A DNA stretch of 64,000 nt from contig NZ_OY782495.1 of assembly GCF_963677715.1 (NCBI RefSeq), forward strand, positions 2,160,001-2,224,000. Reading direction: 5' to 3'. This stretch comes from an uncultured Bacteroides sp. (GTDB lineage Bacteria > Bacteroidota > Bacteroidia > Bacteroidales > Bacteroidaceae). Shown in pieces: positions 42,365 to 51,488 of this stretch (position 1 is its first letter; each line of letters starts with the position of its first letter). The translations under genes and the position numbers were made by a program. A model generated the notes under the pieces. That model saw only the letters and a program-made list of their open reading frames with translations. It did no database searches and was not told where the DNA came from.

Positions 42365-44392
42365 ATGAATTACATAAAGGCAATCTTAGTTGCTTTTGTT
42401 AGTCAAGTATTCATTGTTTTGAATTTTAGAGCACAGACTGTCGTTACTAATTCATGGGAAGATGTTATTGAAGAATTGTCAGAAAATGATGAAGGTGAAG
42501 AGCTAGATTGGGAAAATGAATTGGAGGAGCTTTCTTACCGCATACAAGAGCCTGTCAATTTGAATAACGTAACGAAAGAGCAATTGGAACAATTTCCTTT
42601 TTTAAGCGATTTGCAGATAGAAAATTTATTGGCCTATCTCTACATTAACGGTCAGATGCAAACGATATATGAATTGCAATTGGTCGATGGTATGGACAAG
42701 GAAACCATTCAGTACCTGCTTCCTTATGTTTGTGTAAAACCGGTAGAAAAGAAAGAGCCTCTGCCTTCTCTTAAAGATATCTTAGGAAAAGGTAAAAATG
42801 AACTGATTACTCGCTTTGATATTCCGTTTTATAGCAGAAAAGGCTATGAATCTTCTTATCTCGGACCTTCTGTTTATCATTCGTTACGGTATGGTTTTCA
42901 TTATAAGGAGACTATTTATTGGGGATTTACAGGCGAAAAAGATGCCGGCGAACCTTTTTTTGCTTTGCATAATCAGAAAGGATATGATTATTACTCATTC
43001 TATTTTCTTTTGAAAAATATACGTAAACTCAAGGCGCTGGCTTTGGGCAATTACAAACTTAGCTTTGGTCAGGGATTAGTTATCGGTAGCGATTATATGA
43101 TGGGCAAAACAGTGTCTACATCTACCATCGGGACAAGAAGTTCGGGCATACGAAAACATTCCTCTACAGATGAATATAATTACCTGAGCGGAGCAGCGGC
43201 AACTGTCGGACTGGGTGATTTTGCTTTATCTGCCTTTTATTCTCATCGATCGCTGGATGGCATAGCAACGGATAGTGTCATTACGTCAATAAATAAAACA
43301 GGATTGCACCGAACTCAAAAAGAAGCAGACCGCAGCCATCTTTTTACCACGCAGTTAATGGGAGGAAATATTTCTTATTCGAAAGATAATTTGAAGATAG
43401 GGGCTACAGGTATCTATTATTTTTTCGATCGGCCGTATGAACCTCAAATCAGGGAATATTCCAAATACAACATTCGCGGAAATCGATTCTATAATTTAGG
43501 CATAGATTATAAATACAGGTGGAATCGATTTACATTTGTTGGCGAAGCTGCCATTGGAAAAGGGGGAGGAATAGCCACCCTAAATACGATAAAATATTCG
43601 CCATCCGGTAATTATAACCTGATGATGGTTCATCGGTATTATGCTTATAATTATTGGGCGATGTATGGGCATTCTTTTTCGGAAGGAGGTTATGTACAAA
43701 ATGAAAACGGGTGGTATTTCGGAGCCGATATTACTCCGTTTCAGCATTGGAAGTTTTTTGCTTCTGCTGATTTTTTTTCTTTTCCCTGGTTAAAGTATGG
43801 CATAGACAGGCCTTCGTCCGGTTTTGACGGTATAATGCAGGCAACCTATTCTCCGTTCTCTAATCTATCAATGTATTTACGCTATCGCTATAAACGCAAG
43901 GATAAGAACTATACGGATGCGGATAAAGTAAAAACCGTGCGTCCGCTGCATCATCACAGCTTACGTTACCGGTTATCCTATTCTGTTTCCAGTCGTTTGC
44001 TAGTAAAAACAACTATAGATTATAACCACCTTCACCCTCAGGAGGTGAAGGCCAGTCAGGGATTTCAGTTTGTACAGATGCTATCGTATCATTTCCGGCA
44101 GATACCGCTGGCGTGCGAAATACAGGGTGCCTGGTTTCATACCGACGACTATGCATCGCGGGTTTATTCGTATGAAAAAGGAATGCTGTATTCATTCTAT
44201 ATACCTTCGTTTTATGGCATAGGCACTCATCTTGCTTTTCATTTACGATACGATATTTATAAAAACTGGATGGTTATGGCAAAAATAGGGCAAACGAGGT
44301 ACAATGATCGTAATGAGATTGGTTCCGGATTAGATATTATTGAGGGGAATAAGAAGACGGATGCCCAGATACAATTGCGTTATAAGTTCTGA
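42365..44392 (+). CDS. Outer-membrane-like beta-barrel protein with N-terminal helix-hairpin-helix domain
   Basis: A 675-residue exported protein. After a signal peptide (residues 1-24), residues of about 30-120 contain ComEA-type HhH units (VNLNNVTKEQLEQFPFLSDL; IYELQLVDGMDKETIQYLLP). The remaining 500 or so residues alternate aromatic beta-strands with polar turns, ending in a barrel-like IQLRYKF. This architecture is common and uncharacterised in Bacteroidales. A link to DNA uptake is tempting because of the HhH, but there is no further evidence for it. It is divergent from DUF4294. Confidence 0.78.
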   Translation: MNYIKAILVAFVSQVFIVLNFRAQTVVTNSWEDVIEELSENDEGEELDWENELEELSYRIQEPVNLNNVTKEQLEQFPFLSDLQIENLLAYLYINGQMQTIYELQLVDGMDKETIQYLLPYVCVKPVEKKEPLPSLKDILGKGKNELITRFDIPFYSRKGYESSYLGPSVYHSLRYGFHYKETIYWGFTGEKDAGEPFFALHNQKGYDYYSFYFLLKNIRKLKALALGNYKLSFGQGLVIGSDYMMGKTVSTSTIGTRSSGIRKHSSTDEYNYLSGAAATVGLGDFALSAFYSHRSLDGIATDSVITSINKTGLHRTQKEADRSHLFTTQLMGGNISYSKDNLKIGATGIYYFFDRPYEPQIREYSKYNIRGNRFYNLGIDYKYRWNRFTFVGEAAIGKGGGIATLNTIKYSPSGNYNLMMVHRYYAYNYWAMYGHSFSEGGYVQNENGWYFGADITPFQHWKFFASADFFSFPWLKYGIDRPSSGFDGIMQATYSPFSNLSMYLRYRYKRKDKNYTDADKVKTVRPLHHHSLRYRLSYSVSSRLLVKTTIDYNHLHPQEVKASQGFQFVQMLSYHFRQIPLACEIQGAWFHTDDYASRVYSYEKGMLYSFYIPSFYGIGTHLAFHLRYDIYKNWMVMAKIGQTRYNDRNEIGSGLDIIEGNKKTDAQIQLRYKF

Positions 44393-44409
44393 TAAAGTGA
44401 TCTTTTGTG

Positions 44410-44417
44410 TATCTTTG
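44410..44417 (+). promoter_or_regulatory. Promoter -7 element for the radical SAM gene
   Basis: TATCTTTG (TAnnTTTG), 41 bp before the ATG at 44458, just after the HhH gene stop. No clear -33 element was found. Confidence 0.45.
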
Positions 44418-44457
44418 CGCCCATTAATAAGCGCTTATAAAAATACTATATATTATA

Positions 44458-45234
44458 ATGTCAACAGTTATTTATCCTTCTCCTATTTTTGGTCCTATTC
44501 ATTCTCGCCGCCTGGGCATCTCTTTGGGCATTAATTTATTACCGGCCGACGGAAAAGTTTGTTCTTTTGATTGTATTTATTGTGAATGTGGTTTTAATGC
44601 GGATCATCGAAGCAAAAGCTCTTTGCCTACCCGTGTGGAAGTGAGGGATGCTTTAACTTTTAAATTGAAAGAGATGAAAAAAGTTGGTCCCGTTCCGGAT
44701 GTCCTTACCTTTGCCGGCAACGGAGAACCTACCTGCCATCCTCATTTTCCGGAAATAATAGACGATACGTTGATTCTTCGCGATACTTATTTTCCAAAGG
44801 CAAAAGTAAGTGTTTTGAGTAACTCCACCTTCATTCATCGTCCGGCAGTCTTCGCTGCACTCAACAGAGTTGATAATAATATATTGAAGCTCGACACGGT
44901 AGAGGAAGATTATATTCGTGCTTTGGATCGTCCTACAAGTAACTATTCCGTTTTAGCGATTATTGATCAATTGAAAGCTTTTAAGGGCAATTGCATTATT
45001 CAAACCATGTTTCTTAAAGGTAAATATAAGGAGCGCAATATGGATAACACCACCGATAAGTATGTGCTTCCGTGGCTCAAAGTGGTTAAAGAAATAGCTC
45101 CTCGTCAGGTGATGATTTATACTATTGACAGGGAAACACCCGATCATGAATTACAAAAAGCATCGTCCGATGAACTTGACAGAATACTTGCTCTGTTGGC
45201 CGAAGAGCATATTCCGGCCACTGCGTCGTACTGA
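44458..45234 (+). CDS. Radical SAM protein (COG0731-like)
   Basis: A 258-residue radical SAM protein with the cluster motif CxxxCxxC in VCSFDCIYCECGF and the GNGEPTCHP (GGE-like) SAM-binding segment. The N-terminus (YPSPIFGPIHSRRLGISLGI) is typical of the wyosine-synthesis-related COG0731 group found in bacteria without wyosine. The substrate is unknown. It is convergent with the SulP transporter gene, with a weak 7-bp inverted repeat in the 37-bp gap. Confidence 0.85.
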   Translation: MSTVIYPSPIFGPIHSRRLGISLGINLLPADGKVCSFDCIYCECGFNADHRSKSSLPTRVEVRDALTFKLKEMKKVGPVPDVLTFAGNGEPTCHPHFPEIIDDTLILRDTYFPKAKVSVLSNSTFIHRPAVFAALNRVDNNILKLDTVEEDYIRALDRPTSNYSVLAIIDQLKAFKGNCIIQTMFLKGKYKERNMDNTTDKYVLPWLKVVKEIAPRQVMIYTIDRETPDHELQKASSDELDRILALLAEEHIPATASY

Positions 45235-45271
45235 TAAAAAAGCATTTACTAAACGAGTCAGTCTTATTCGT

Positions 45272-46954
45272 TTAATGATGAATAATTTCTTTGGCTCTGT
45301 CTATGGCGACATTGATGTTTTCGCAAATGTTATCTTCGCCCAGTAAATTGTAAAAGCCCGATTTTTCGAGTACATTTTGTACTTTCGGATTTATGCCGGA
45401 TAGTATAACGGTTATTTTTTCCTTCTTAGACATTTTACAGAGATTCGTTAGATTATGTATGCCCGTAGAATCAATAAAAGGAACTTTACGCATACGGATT
45501 ATGCGCACTTTAGGCCGGTCGCCCAGTTGTACCATTTGTTCTTCGAATTTATTGGCTATGCCAAAGAAATAAGGACCGTCAATTTCATAAACTTCTACTT
45601 CGGAAGGGATAATTAAATTCTCCTGATGCACGGCAATATCCAATTCTGCATTTGGATCTATTTCGTCTGTGAGAACAGAGATCTCTGTTGTTTCGGCTAC
45701 GCGGCGCATAAACAGCAAACAAGCAATAACCAGACCCACTTCAATCGCTATCGTCAGATCGAAGATGATTGTCAGGAAGAAGGTGATAAGCAGAACAGTA
45801 ATGTCTGATTTTGGATTTTTCATCAAGGCTCTGAATGTACGCCACTCACTCATATTATACGATACAACAACCAGTACGCCGGCAAGGCATGCCATAGGTA
45901 TGTATTGCGCCAATGGCATCAAAAAAAGCAAGATCAGTAGCAGAACGCAGGCATGAATAATTCCGGCTACCGGAGATTTTCCACCGTTATTGATATTGGT
46001 CATGGTGCGTGCAATGGCTCCTGTGGCGGGAATGCCTCCAAAAAGCGGAACAATGATATTGGCTGTGCCCTGTGCTATTAATTCAGTGTTGGAGTTATGT
46101 TTATCTCCAATTACCCCATCGGCTACCGTGGCAGATAGCAACGACTCTATGGCACCCAGTACGGCAATGGTTATGGCAGCAGGGAAAAGTCCCTTTATTG
46201 CTTCCCAGTTTAGGGCCGGTACCTGAGCGCTCGGCAATTCTGTTTTAATACTGAAGCGATCTCCAATTGTATCTATTGTATCAACGCCTCCGTATATTTT
46301 TAGTAGATAAACTACTATTGTGATTATGATAATGGCAATTAATGATCCCGGAATTTTCTTCATAAATTTCGGAGTGATTGCAATAATGGCAATACTCCCC
46401 ACGCTTATAATTGTGTTCCACCAATTGATGGTGTCGAAATGATTAAAGTACATCATCCATTTTCCAATGAAATCTCCCGGCACTTTTTCCCCTCCGAAAT
46501 GAAGTCCAAAGATATCGGCTATTTGCGTAGTAAATATTGTAACAGCAATGCCACTGGTAAAACCAACAATGATCGGGTAAGGAATAAATTTAATGATAGT
46601 TCCCAATTTGAATATTCCCAGTAAAATAAGTAATATTCCCGCCATGATGGTGGCAACAATGAGTCCGGCTTCTCCATATTGTTGTATAATGCCATATACA
46701 ATGACAATAAAAGCACCTGTAGGGCCACCTATCTGCACTTTACTTCCGCCCATCAGAGAAATAATAAATCCTGCGATGATGGCTGTAATGATTCCTTTTT
46801 CGGGAGAAACTCCCGATGCAATGCCAAATGCGATAGCCAGAGGAAGAGCAACGATACCTACAATAACACCTGCCATCAAATCGGCCATGAACATTGTTTT
46901 AGAATAATTCTTCAGTGCAAAGAATAGCTTTGGTTTAAATTCGAATGCTTTCAT
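45272..46954 (-). CDS. SulP-family anion transporter with STAS domain
   Basis: An inner-membrane transporter (560 aa) of the SLC26/SulP family, moving sulfate, bicarbonate or another anion. The transmembrane region includes GVIVGIVALPLAIAFGIASG and QIGGPTGAFIVIVYGI, and GGIPATGAIARTMTNINNGG between helices. The C-terminal STAS domain (FIDSTGIHNLTNLCKM) follows from about residue 440. The ion cannot be determined from the sequence. A -7 element TAATTTTG lies upstream on the minus strand (47010-47017). The 253-bp gap to the rubrerythrin gene carries divergent promoters. Confidence 0.9.
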   Translation of the reverse strand: MKAFEFKPKLFFALKNYSKTMFMADLMAGVIVGIVALPLAIAFGIASGVSPEKGIITAIIAGFIISLMGGSKVQIGGPTGAFIVIVYGIIQQYGEAGLIVATIMAGILLILLGIFKLGTIIKFIPYPIIVGFTSGIAVTIFTTQIADIFGLHFGGEKVPGDFIGKWMMYFNHFDTINWWNTIISVGSIAIIAITPKFMKKIPGSLIAIIIITIVVYLLKIYGGVDTIDTIGDRFSIKTELPSAQVPALNWEAIKGLFPAAITIAVLGAIESLLSATVADGVIGDKHNSNTELIAQGTANIIVPLFGGIPATGAIARTMTNINNGGKSPVAGIIHACVLLLILLFLMPLAQYIPMACLAGVLVVVSYNMSEWRTFRALMKNPKSDITVLLITFFLTIIFDLTIAIEVGLVIACLLFMRRVAETTEISVLTDEIDPNAELDIAVHQENLIIPSEVEVYEIDGPYFFGIANKFEEQMVQLGDRPKVRIIRMRKVPFIDSTGIHNLTNLCKMSKKEKITVILSGINPKVQNVLEKSGFYNLLGEDNICENINVAIDRAKEIIHH

Positions 46955-47135
46955 TCTACTTTATATAAGTTGTTGGTTATGTGTGACGCCGTTAGTTAAA
47001 AAAGAGTTGCAAAATTACATAAAAATAGGTTATTAATATGTTATATAGCACGAAAAATGTCTTTTATAATCTTTATCTGCTACTTAATCGTTGCTATTTA
47101 TTCCAAAAACAGGCGTTTATTACGAACCAAATTAA

Positions 47136-47143
47136 TATATTTG
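47136..47143 (+). promoter_or_regulatory. Promoter -7 element for rubrerythrin
   Basis: TATATTTG (TAnnTTTG), 65 bp before the start at 47208. It is divergent from the SulP promoter (47010-47017 on the minus strand). No OxyR-like site was recognised. Confidence 0.5.
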
Positions 47144-47207
47144 TGCTGTTAAATAAAAAGTTACGGCAAACAATTATTCTCACATTAATATTATAAAAAA
47201 TAAGATT

Positions 47208-47786
47208 ATGGCTAAAAGTATTAAAGGAACTCAAACAGAAAAGAATCTGATGCATTCTTTCGCCGGAGAATCTCAGGCAAGAATGCGTTATACTTATTTT
47301 GCAAGCGCAGCTAAGAAAGAAGGTTTTGAACAAATTGCCGCTATTTTTACAGAAACAGCCGATCAGGAAAAAGAACATGCAAAACGTATGTTTAAGTATC
47401 TTGAAGGAGGGATGGTTGAAGTTACCGGTAGTTTTCCTGCCGGAGTGATAGGTAAAACAATCGACAACCTTCAGGCTGCCGCCGCTGGTGAGCACGAAGA
47501 ATGGTCATTAGACTATCCTCGTTTTGCTGATGTAGCAGAACAAGAAGGTTTTTATGAAATAGCTGCTATGTATCACAATATCTCCATAGCCGAGAAAGGA
47601 CATGAAGAAAGATACCTTACTTTTGTGAAGAACATTGAAACGGCCTCTGTCTTTGCTAAAGAGGGAGAAGTTATTTGGCAATGCCGTAATTGCGGATACA
47701 TTCATATAGGTAATGAAGCTCCTGAAGTCTGTCCTGCCTGCCTGCATCCGCAAGCTTATTTTGAAGTAAAGAAGGAAAACTACTAA
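47208..47786 (+). CDS. rbr: Rubrerythrin
   Basis: A non-haem di-iron peroxidase (192 aa) that reduces hydrogen peroxide, central to oxygen tolerance in anaerobes. The ferritin-like domain shows the carboxylate/His ligands in FAGESQARMRY, TADQEKEHAKRM and ISIAEKGHEERY. The C-terminal rubredoxin-like domain has both Cys pairs (WQCRNCGYIHIG and VCPACLHPQAYF). It is monocistronic and followed by a strong terminator. Confidence 0.96.
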   Translation: MAKSIKGTQTEKNLMHSFAGESQARMRYTYFASAAKKEGFEQIAAIFTETADQEKEHAKRMFKYLEGGMVEVTGSFPAGVIGKTIDNLQAAAAGEHEEWSLDYPRFADVAEQEGFYEIAAMYHNISIAEKGHEERYLTFVKNIETASVFAKEGEVIWQCRNCGYIHIGNEAPEVCPACLHPQAYFEVKKENY

Positions 47787-47807
47787 TAACCTCTTTCCTT
47801 TTTCAAT

Positions 47808-47856
47808 AAAATCCTCCTGCAAATCTTTCGGAGTTGCAGGAGGATTTTGTTTTTTA
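47808..47856 (+). terminator. Strong terminator after rubrerythrin
   Basis: Perfect 15-bp stem AAAATCCTCCTGCAA (47808-47822) with TTGCAGGAGGATTTT (47834-47848), an 11-nt loop, then GTTTTTT. Confidence 0.88.
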
Positions 47857-47910
47857 TAATAGCATGATTGTATATATTTAAAAACGTCCTCCGTAGAGCT
47901 TTTGGGCGGG

Positions 47911-47984
47911 CTTTAAAGGGAACAAATTTTCTTTGCGAAGCGAACCTGTTTTTTCTTTAAAGGGAACCTGTTTTCTTTGCAAAG
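47911..47984. repeat. Two 30-bp direct repeats upstream of the PUL
   Basis: CTTTAAAGGGAAC starts each copy (47911-47940 and 47955-47984), which agree at 26 of 30 positions with a period of 44 bp. They share TTTTCTTTGC in the second half. They lie 300-380 bp upstream of susC. Confidence 0.65.
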
Positions 47985-48100
47985 AAATTGTGTGGCCTAT
48001 GAAGTCATCTCTATTTGTAAATAATAACCTATCATTTTCCTACCTGTTTTCTATTTATTTGGGGGGCTTCCAATCAATCTTTTTATGTTGTTTAACACAA

Positions 48101-48132
48101 GGTAACATTTTGTGCTATCTACGGTAACATTT
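48101..48132. promoter_or_regulatory. Direct repeat GGTAACATTT upstream of susC (candidate operator)
   Basis: GGTAACATTT occurs at 48101-48110 and 48123-48132, a 22-bp step of about two helical turns, so a dimeric activator could bind on one face. It lies 71 bp upstream of the susC -7 element. No PUL regulator gene lies in the window, so the cognate protein is unknown. Confidence 0.45.
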
Positions 48133-48202
48133 AGCGCCCTCCAGTTAACCAACACAGCCGTGAGCCTTAACATATTTATATATTTCTGTCTGCATTAGAT
48201 CT

Positions 48203-48210
48203 TAATTTTG
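48203..48210 (+). promoter_or_regulatory. Promoter -7 element for the PUL
   Basis: TAATTTTG (TAnnTTTG), giving a leader of about 70 nt before susC. The -33 region is not clear, as expected for an activator-dependent promoter. Confidence 0.5.
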
Positions 48211-48289
48211 TCATTGGTTCATGGAGCCCTTTGAGAATGCTTGTTTTGAACTGATATACACATATAAATTAACCATTAAACAATGTACC

Positions 48290-51200
48290 ATGAGAAAAAC
48301 ATTTTTTGAAAAATGCATAGCTGTGCATCTATTTGGTATTGCATTGGCAATCTTACTACTTTTGCCGGCAATAAGTAGCTTACGGGCTAATCCTACTCAA
48401 GATAAACCGATATCGGGTATTGTTACTTCCGCTTCAGACGGGGAGCCTCTTATAGGAGTAAGCGTTTTGGTCAAAGGAACAACAAACGGAATCGTGACGG
48501 ATCTTGACGGAAGGTATTCTTTAAGAGTCGATCAGGGGCAAACGCTGGTGTTTTCTTATATTGGTTGCATTACCCAAGAGATTAAATATGCAGGTCAAGC
48601 AACACTTAATGTTATTTTAAAAGAGGATACTGAAGTTTTGGATGAAGTGGTAGTAGTGGGTTATGGGGTACAGAAAAAGAAACTGATTACCGGTGCAACC
48701 GTACAGGTTAAAGGTGATAACCTTCAAAAAATGAATACGACTAATCCGCTCCAGGCGTTGCAGGGGCAGACTCCGGGTGTAAGCATCGCATCTACTTCCG
48801 GCCAGCCGGGTTCGGATATGAAGGTGACTATCCGTGGTTTGGGAACGGTAGGCAAGTCGGGCCCTCTTTATATTATTGATGGGGTAGAGGGTGATATTTC
48901 TGTGTTGAATGCTGCCAATATAGAATCCATTGATGTTTTAAAAGATGCAGCTTCTGCCGCTATATACGGTGCGCAATCGGCTAACGGGGTAGTTCTTGTA
49001 ACAACTAAATCGGGTAAAGAAGGTAAAGCGCAAGTCACTTTTGACGGCTATTATGGCGTGCAGGATGTGGCTCGCAAAGCCAAGATGCTTAATTCTACTC
49101 AATACATGGCTATCATGAATGAGCAGGCATTAAACTCAGGTTCTTCGGTGTTCGATTTTTCACAAGAGGCTCGTCCGGGTATTTATAATACGGATGGAAC
49201 GGTTATAAATACCGACTGGATAGATCAGATGTTTAAAAACAATGCCAAAACTCAGAGTTATACACTGGGAATTAGTGGTGGATCTTCAACTTCCACGTAT
49301 GCTATATCTTTGGGTTACCTTGCTCAGGAAGGTATTGTGGGAGGCAAGGATGTCTCCGATTATGAGCGTTATAATTTCCGTGTGAATACGGAGCATAAAC
49401 TATATAAAGATGTACTAAAAGTAGGTCAGCACACTAGTTTTGTTTATACAAAAAACACAGGTATTAGTGTTGGCAATCAATATAGCAATACACTTCGGGG
49501 AGCTTTCTCAACTTCTCCTTTATCTCCTGTTTATAGTGACAATAACACGTATGATAGCCCTTATAATGACACATCCAATTCCGATTGGTATAATGGCGAT
49601 GGAAATCCCTACGGATCAATGATGACCAATACTAACAATTTGAGTGATAATCAGAAATTTGTAGCCGATGTATATGCTGAATTGCAACCTATTAAGAATT
49701 TGAAGATAAGATCTGTATTTGGCTTTAACTATTATAGCTCAGAATACAGAAGTTACTCTCCTTTATATCATTTGTCGGTGTTTTCTTATAATGATACTCA
49801 TACTTCTGTTTCTCAAAACATGAGTAAGGGGCACACCATGACATGGACTAACACGGCCAGTTACGATTTTACTGTTGGTGATCATGCCATCAATGCTTTA
49901 ATAGGCATGGAAGCTCAACGCTATCAGGGAACTTATTTGAGCGCAAGCAATTGGGATTTAAAGAGTATATTCAGTGATTGGCAACATGCCTATATTGACA
50001 ATACCGAGAATACAGATTCAGACGGCAAAGATCTTTCCGGTAAACCGGAAGAAAATTATCGCCGGGTTTCTTATTTCGGACGTGTAGGATATAATTATAA
50101 AGAAAAGTATTTGTTTAATGCCACTTTACGTGCCGATGCTTCTTCTAAGTTTTCTAAAGGTAATCGCTGGGGATATTTTCCTTCAGTGTCTGCCGGCTGG
50201 GTTTTGACCAATGAAGAATTCATGAAACCGGTAACTGATTTTATGGATTATTTGAAACTTAGAGCCAGTTGGGGGCAAGTGGGTAATCAGAACATTCCTA
50301 ATTTTCAATATTCAGCTCCGATTACAACGTCCACAACTAATTATATTTTTGGAACCGAAGGCCTCGGAGCCGATTATAATCAGTGGGGTGCTTACCCCAG
50401 TCGTTTAGCTAACTCAAACATTAAATGGGAAACCTCGGAACAGGTTAATATAGGCGTGGATGCCCGTTTTCTGGGCAAATTGAACGCGAATGTTGATTTC
50501 TATATAAAAACGACGAAAGACTGGTTGGTTGAAGCACCTATTCTTGCAACTGTAGGTACAGGAGCTCCTTATATTAACGGGGGCGACGTTAAAAATACCG
50601 GATTGGAATTGGCACTGACATGGAATGATCACATAGGGAAATTTAATTATAACGTAGGCGTTAATGGCGCTTATAATAAGAATAAGGTAGGCAAAATCCC
50701 TACGGAGGATGGCATTATTCATGGCTTAACCAATATGTTGTATGACAATTCCGAGGAATTTTATCGGGCACAAAATGGTCATGCTATAGGTTACTATTGG
50801 GGATATAAAACAGACGGTCTGTTTCAAAACACTCAGGAGATAGCTGATTGGAAAGATGCAGGCAATGGCATTCTTCAATCGAATGTGAAGCCCGGTGACG
50901 TGAGATACGTCGATCAGGATCACAATGGGGTTATTGATGAAAATGATAAAGTGGATTTAGGCAACGGTATGCCCGATTTTACGTATGGATTCAATTTCGG
51001 TTTTGACTATAAGGGTTTTGACTTTTCACTGAATGCCAATGGCATGATAGGTAATAAAATAGTTCAGTCATACCGTAATCACGGAGGTAATTCCAAGTCT
51101 AATTACACTACTGCTATCTTAGCCCGGTGGACGGGTGAGGGAACTTCCAATCGCATTCCTCGTGTAACGGAGACAAATATAAACTGGCAATTCTCCGATT

Positions 51201-51460
51201 TGTATGTGCACGATGGAGATTTCCTGAGAATTAGCAATATAACGTTAGGCTATGATTTTTCAAAACTAATTAGTTTGAAGTACATCAGCCAAGTGAGGCT
51301 GTATGCTCAGGTACAGAATGCATTTACATTTACCAAATATAATGGTATGGATCCTGAAATTGGTTATGGCACAGAAGATGATGGTTGGGTATCCGGAATC
51401 GATCTTGGTTATTATCCGCGTCCGGTAACTTTTCTTATTGGGGCTAACATTAAATTTTAA
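48290..51460 (+). CDS. SusC-like TonB-dependent outer-membrane transporter
   Basis: A 1056-residue TonB-dependent receptor importing oligosaccharides across the outer membrane. After the signal peptide (about residues 1-33) comes a carboxypeptidase-regulatory-like domain (ISGIVTSASDGEPLIGVSVL), then the TonB-box/SusC signature EVLDEVVVVGYGVQKKK, the plug with PLYIIDGVEGDISVLN and AASAAIYGAQSANGVVLVTT, and a 22-strand barrel region. No STN domain is present, so it is not itself an anti-sigma transducer. The start at 48290 (MRKTFFEKC) was chosen because an upstream in-frame ATG adds non-signal residues and lies close to the promoter. The SusD partner follows by 28 bp. Confidence 0.96.
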   Translation: MRKTFFEKCIAVHLFGIALAILLLLPAISSLRANPTQDKPISGIVTSASDGEPLIGVSVLVKGTTNGIVTDLDGRYSLRVDQGQTLVFSYIGCITQEIKYAGQATLNVILKEDTEVLDEVVVVGYGVQKKKLITGATVQVKGDNLQKMNTTNPLQALQGQTPGVSIASTSGQPGSDMKVTIRGLGTVGKSGPLYIIDGVEGDISVLNAANIESIDVLKDAASAAIYGAQSANGVVLVTTKSGKEGKAQVTFDGYYGVQDVARKAKMLNSTQYMAIMNEQALNSGSSVFDFSQEARPGIYNTDGTVINTDWIDQMFKNNAKTQSYTLGISGGSSTSTYAISLGYLAQEGIVGGKDVSDYERYNFRVNTEHKLYKDVLKVGQHTSFVYTKNTGISVGNQYSNTLRGAFSTSPLSPVYSDNNTYDSPYNDTSNSDWYNGDGNPYGSMMTNTNNLSDNQKFVADVYAELQPIKNLKIRSVFGFNYYSSEYRSYSPLYHLSVFSYNDTHTSVSQNMSKGHTMTWTNTASYDFTVGDHAINALIGMEAQRYQGTYLSASNWDLKSIFSDWQHAYIDNTENTDSDGKDLSGKPEENYRRVSYFGRVGYNYKEKYLFNATLRADASSKFSKGNRWGYFPSVSAGWVLTNEEFMKPVTDFMDYLKLRASWGQVGNQNIPNFQYSAPITTSTTNYIFGTEGLGADYNQWGAYPSRLANSNIKWETSEQVNIGVDARFLGKLNANVDFYIKTTKDWLVEAPILATVGTGAPYINGGDVKNTGLELALTWNDHIGKFNYNVGVNGAYNKNKVGKIPTEDGIIHGLTNMLYDNSEEFYRAQNGHAIGYYWGYKTDGLFQNTQEIADWKDAGNGILQSNVKPGDVRYVDQDHNGVIDENDKVDLGNGMPDFTYGFNFGFDYKGFDFSLNANGMIGNKIVQSYRNHGGNSKSNYTTAILARWTGEGTSNRIPRVTETNINWQFSDLYVHDGDFLRISNITLGYDFSKLISLKYISQVRLYAQVQNAFTFTKYNGMDPEIGYGTEDDGWVSGIDLGYYPRPVTFLIGANIKF

Positions 51461-51488
51461 ATAAATCCACTTTAATTACACTATATAT

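Noticed and set aside
42365-44392. ComEA-like DNA uptake receptor
   Set aside because: Only the N-terminal HhH part fits; the large barrel-like remainder and absence of other competence genes do not support it.
47933-48127. 64-codon reading frame upstream of the PUL
   Set aside because: It overlaps the direct repeats and putative operators and has no family-like or signal-peptide character.
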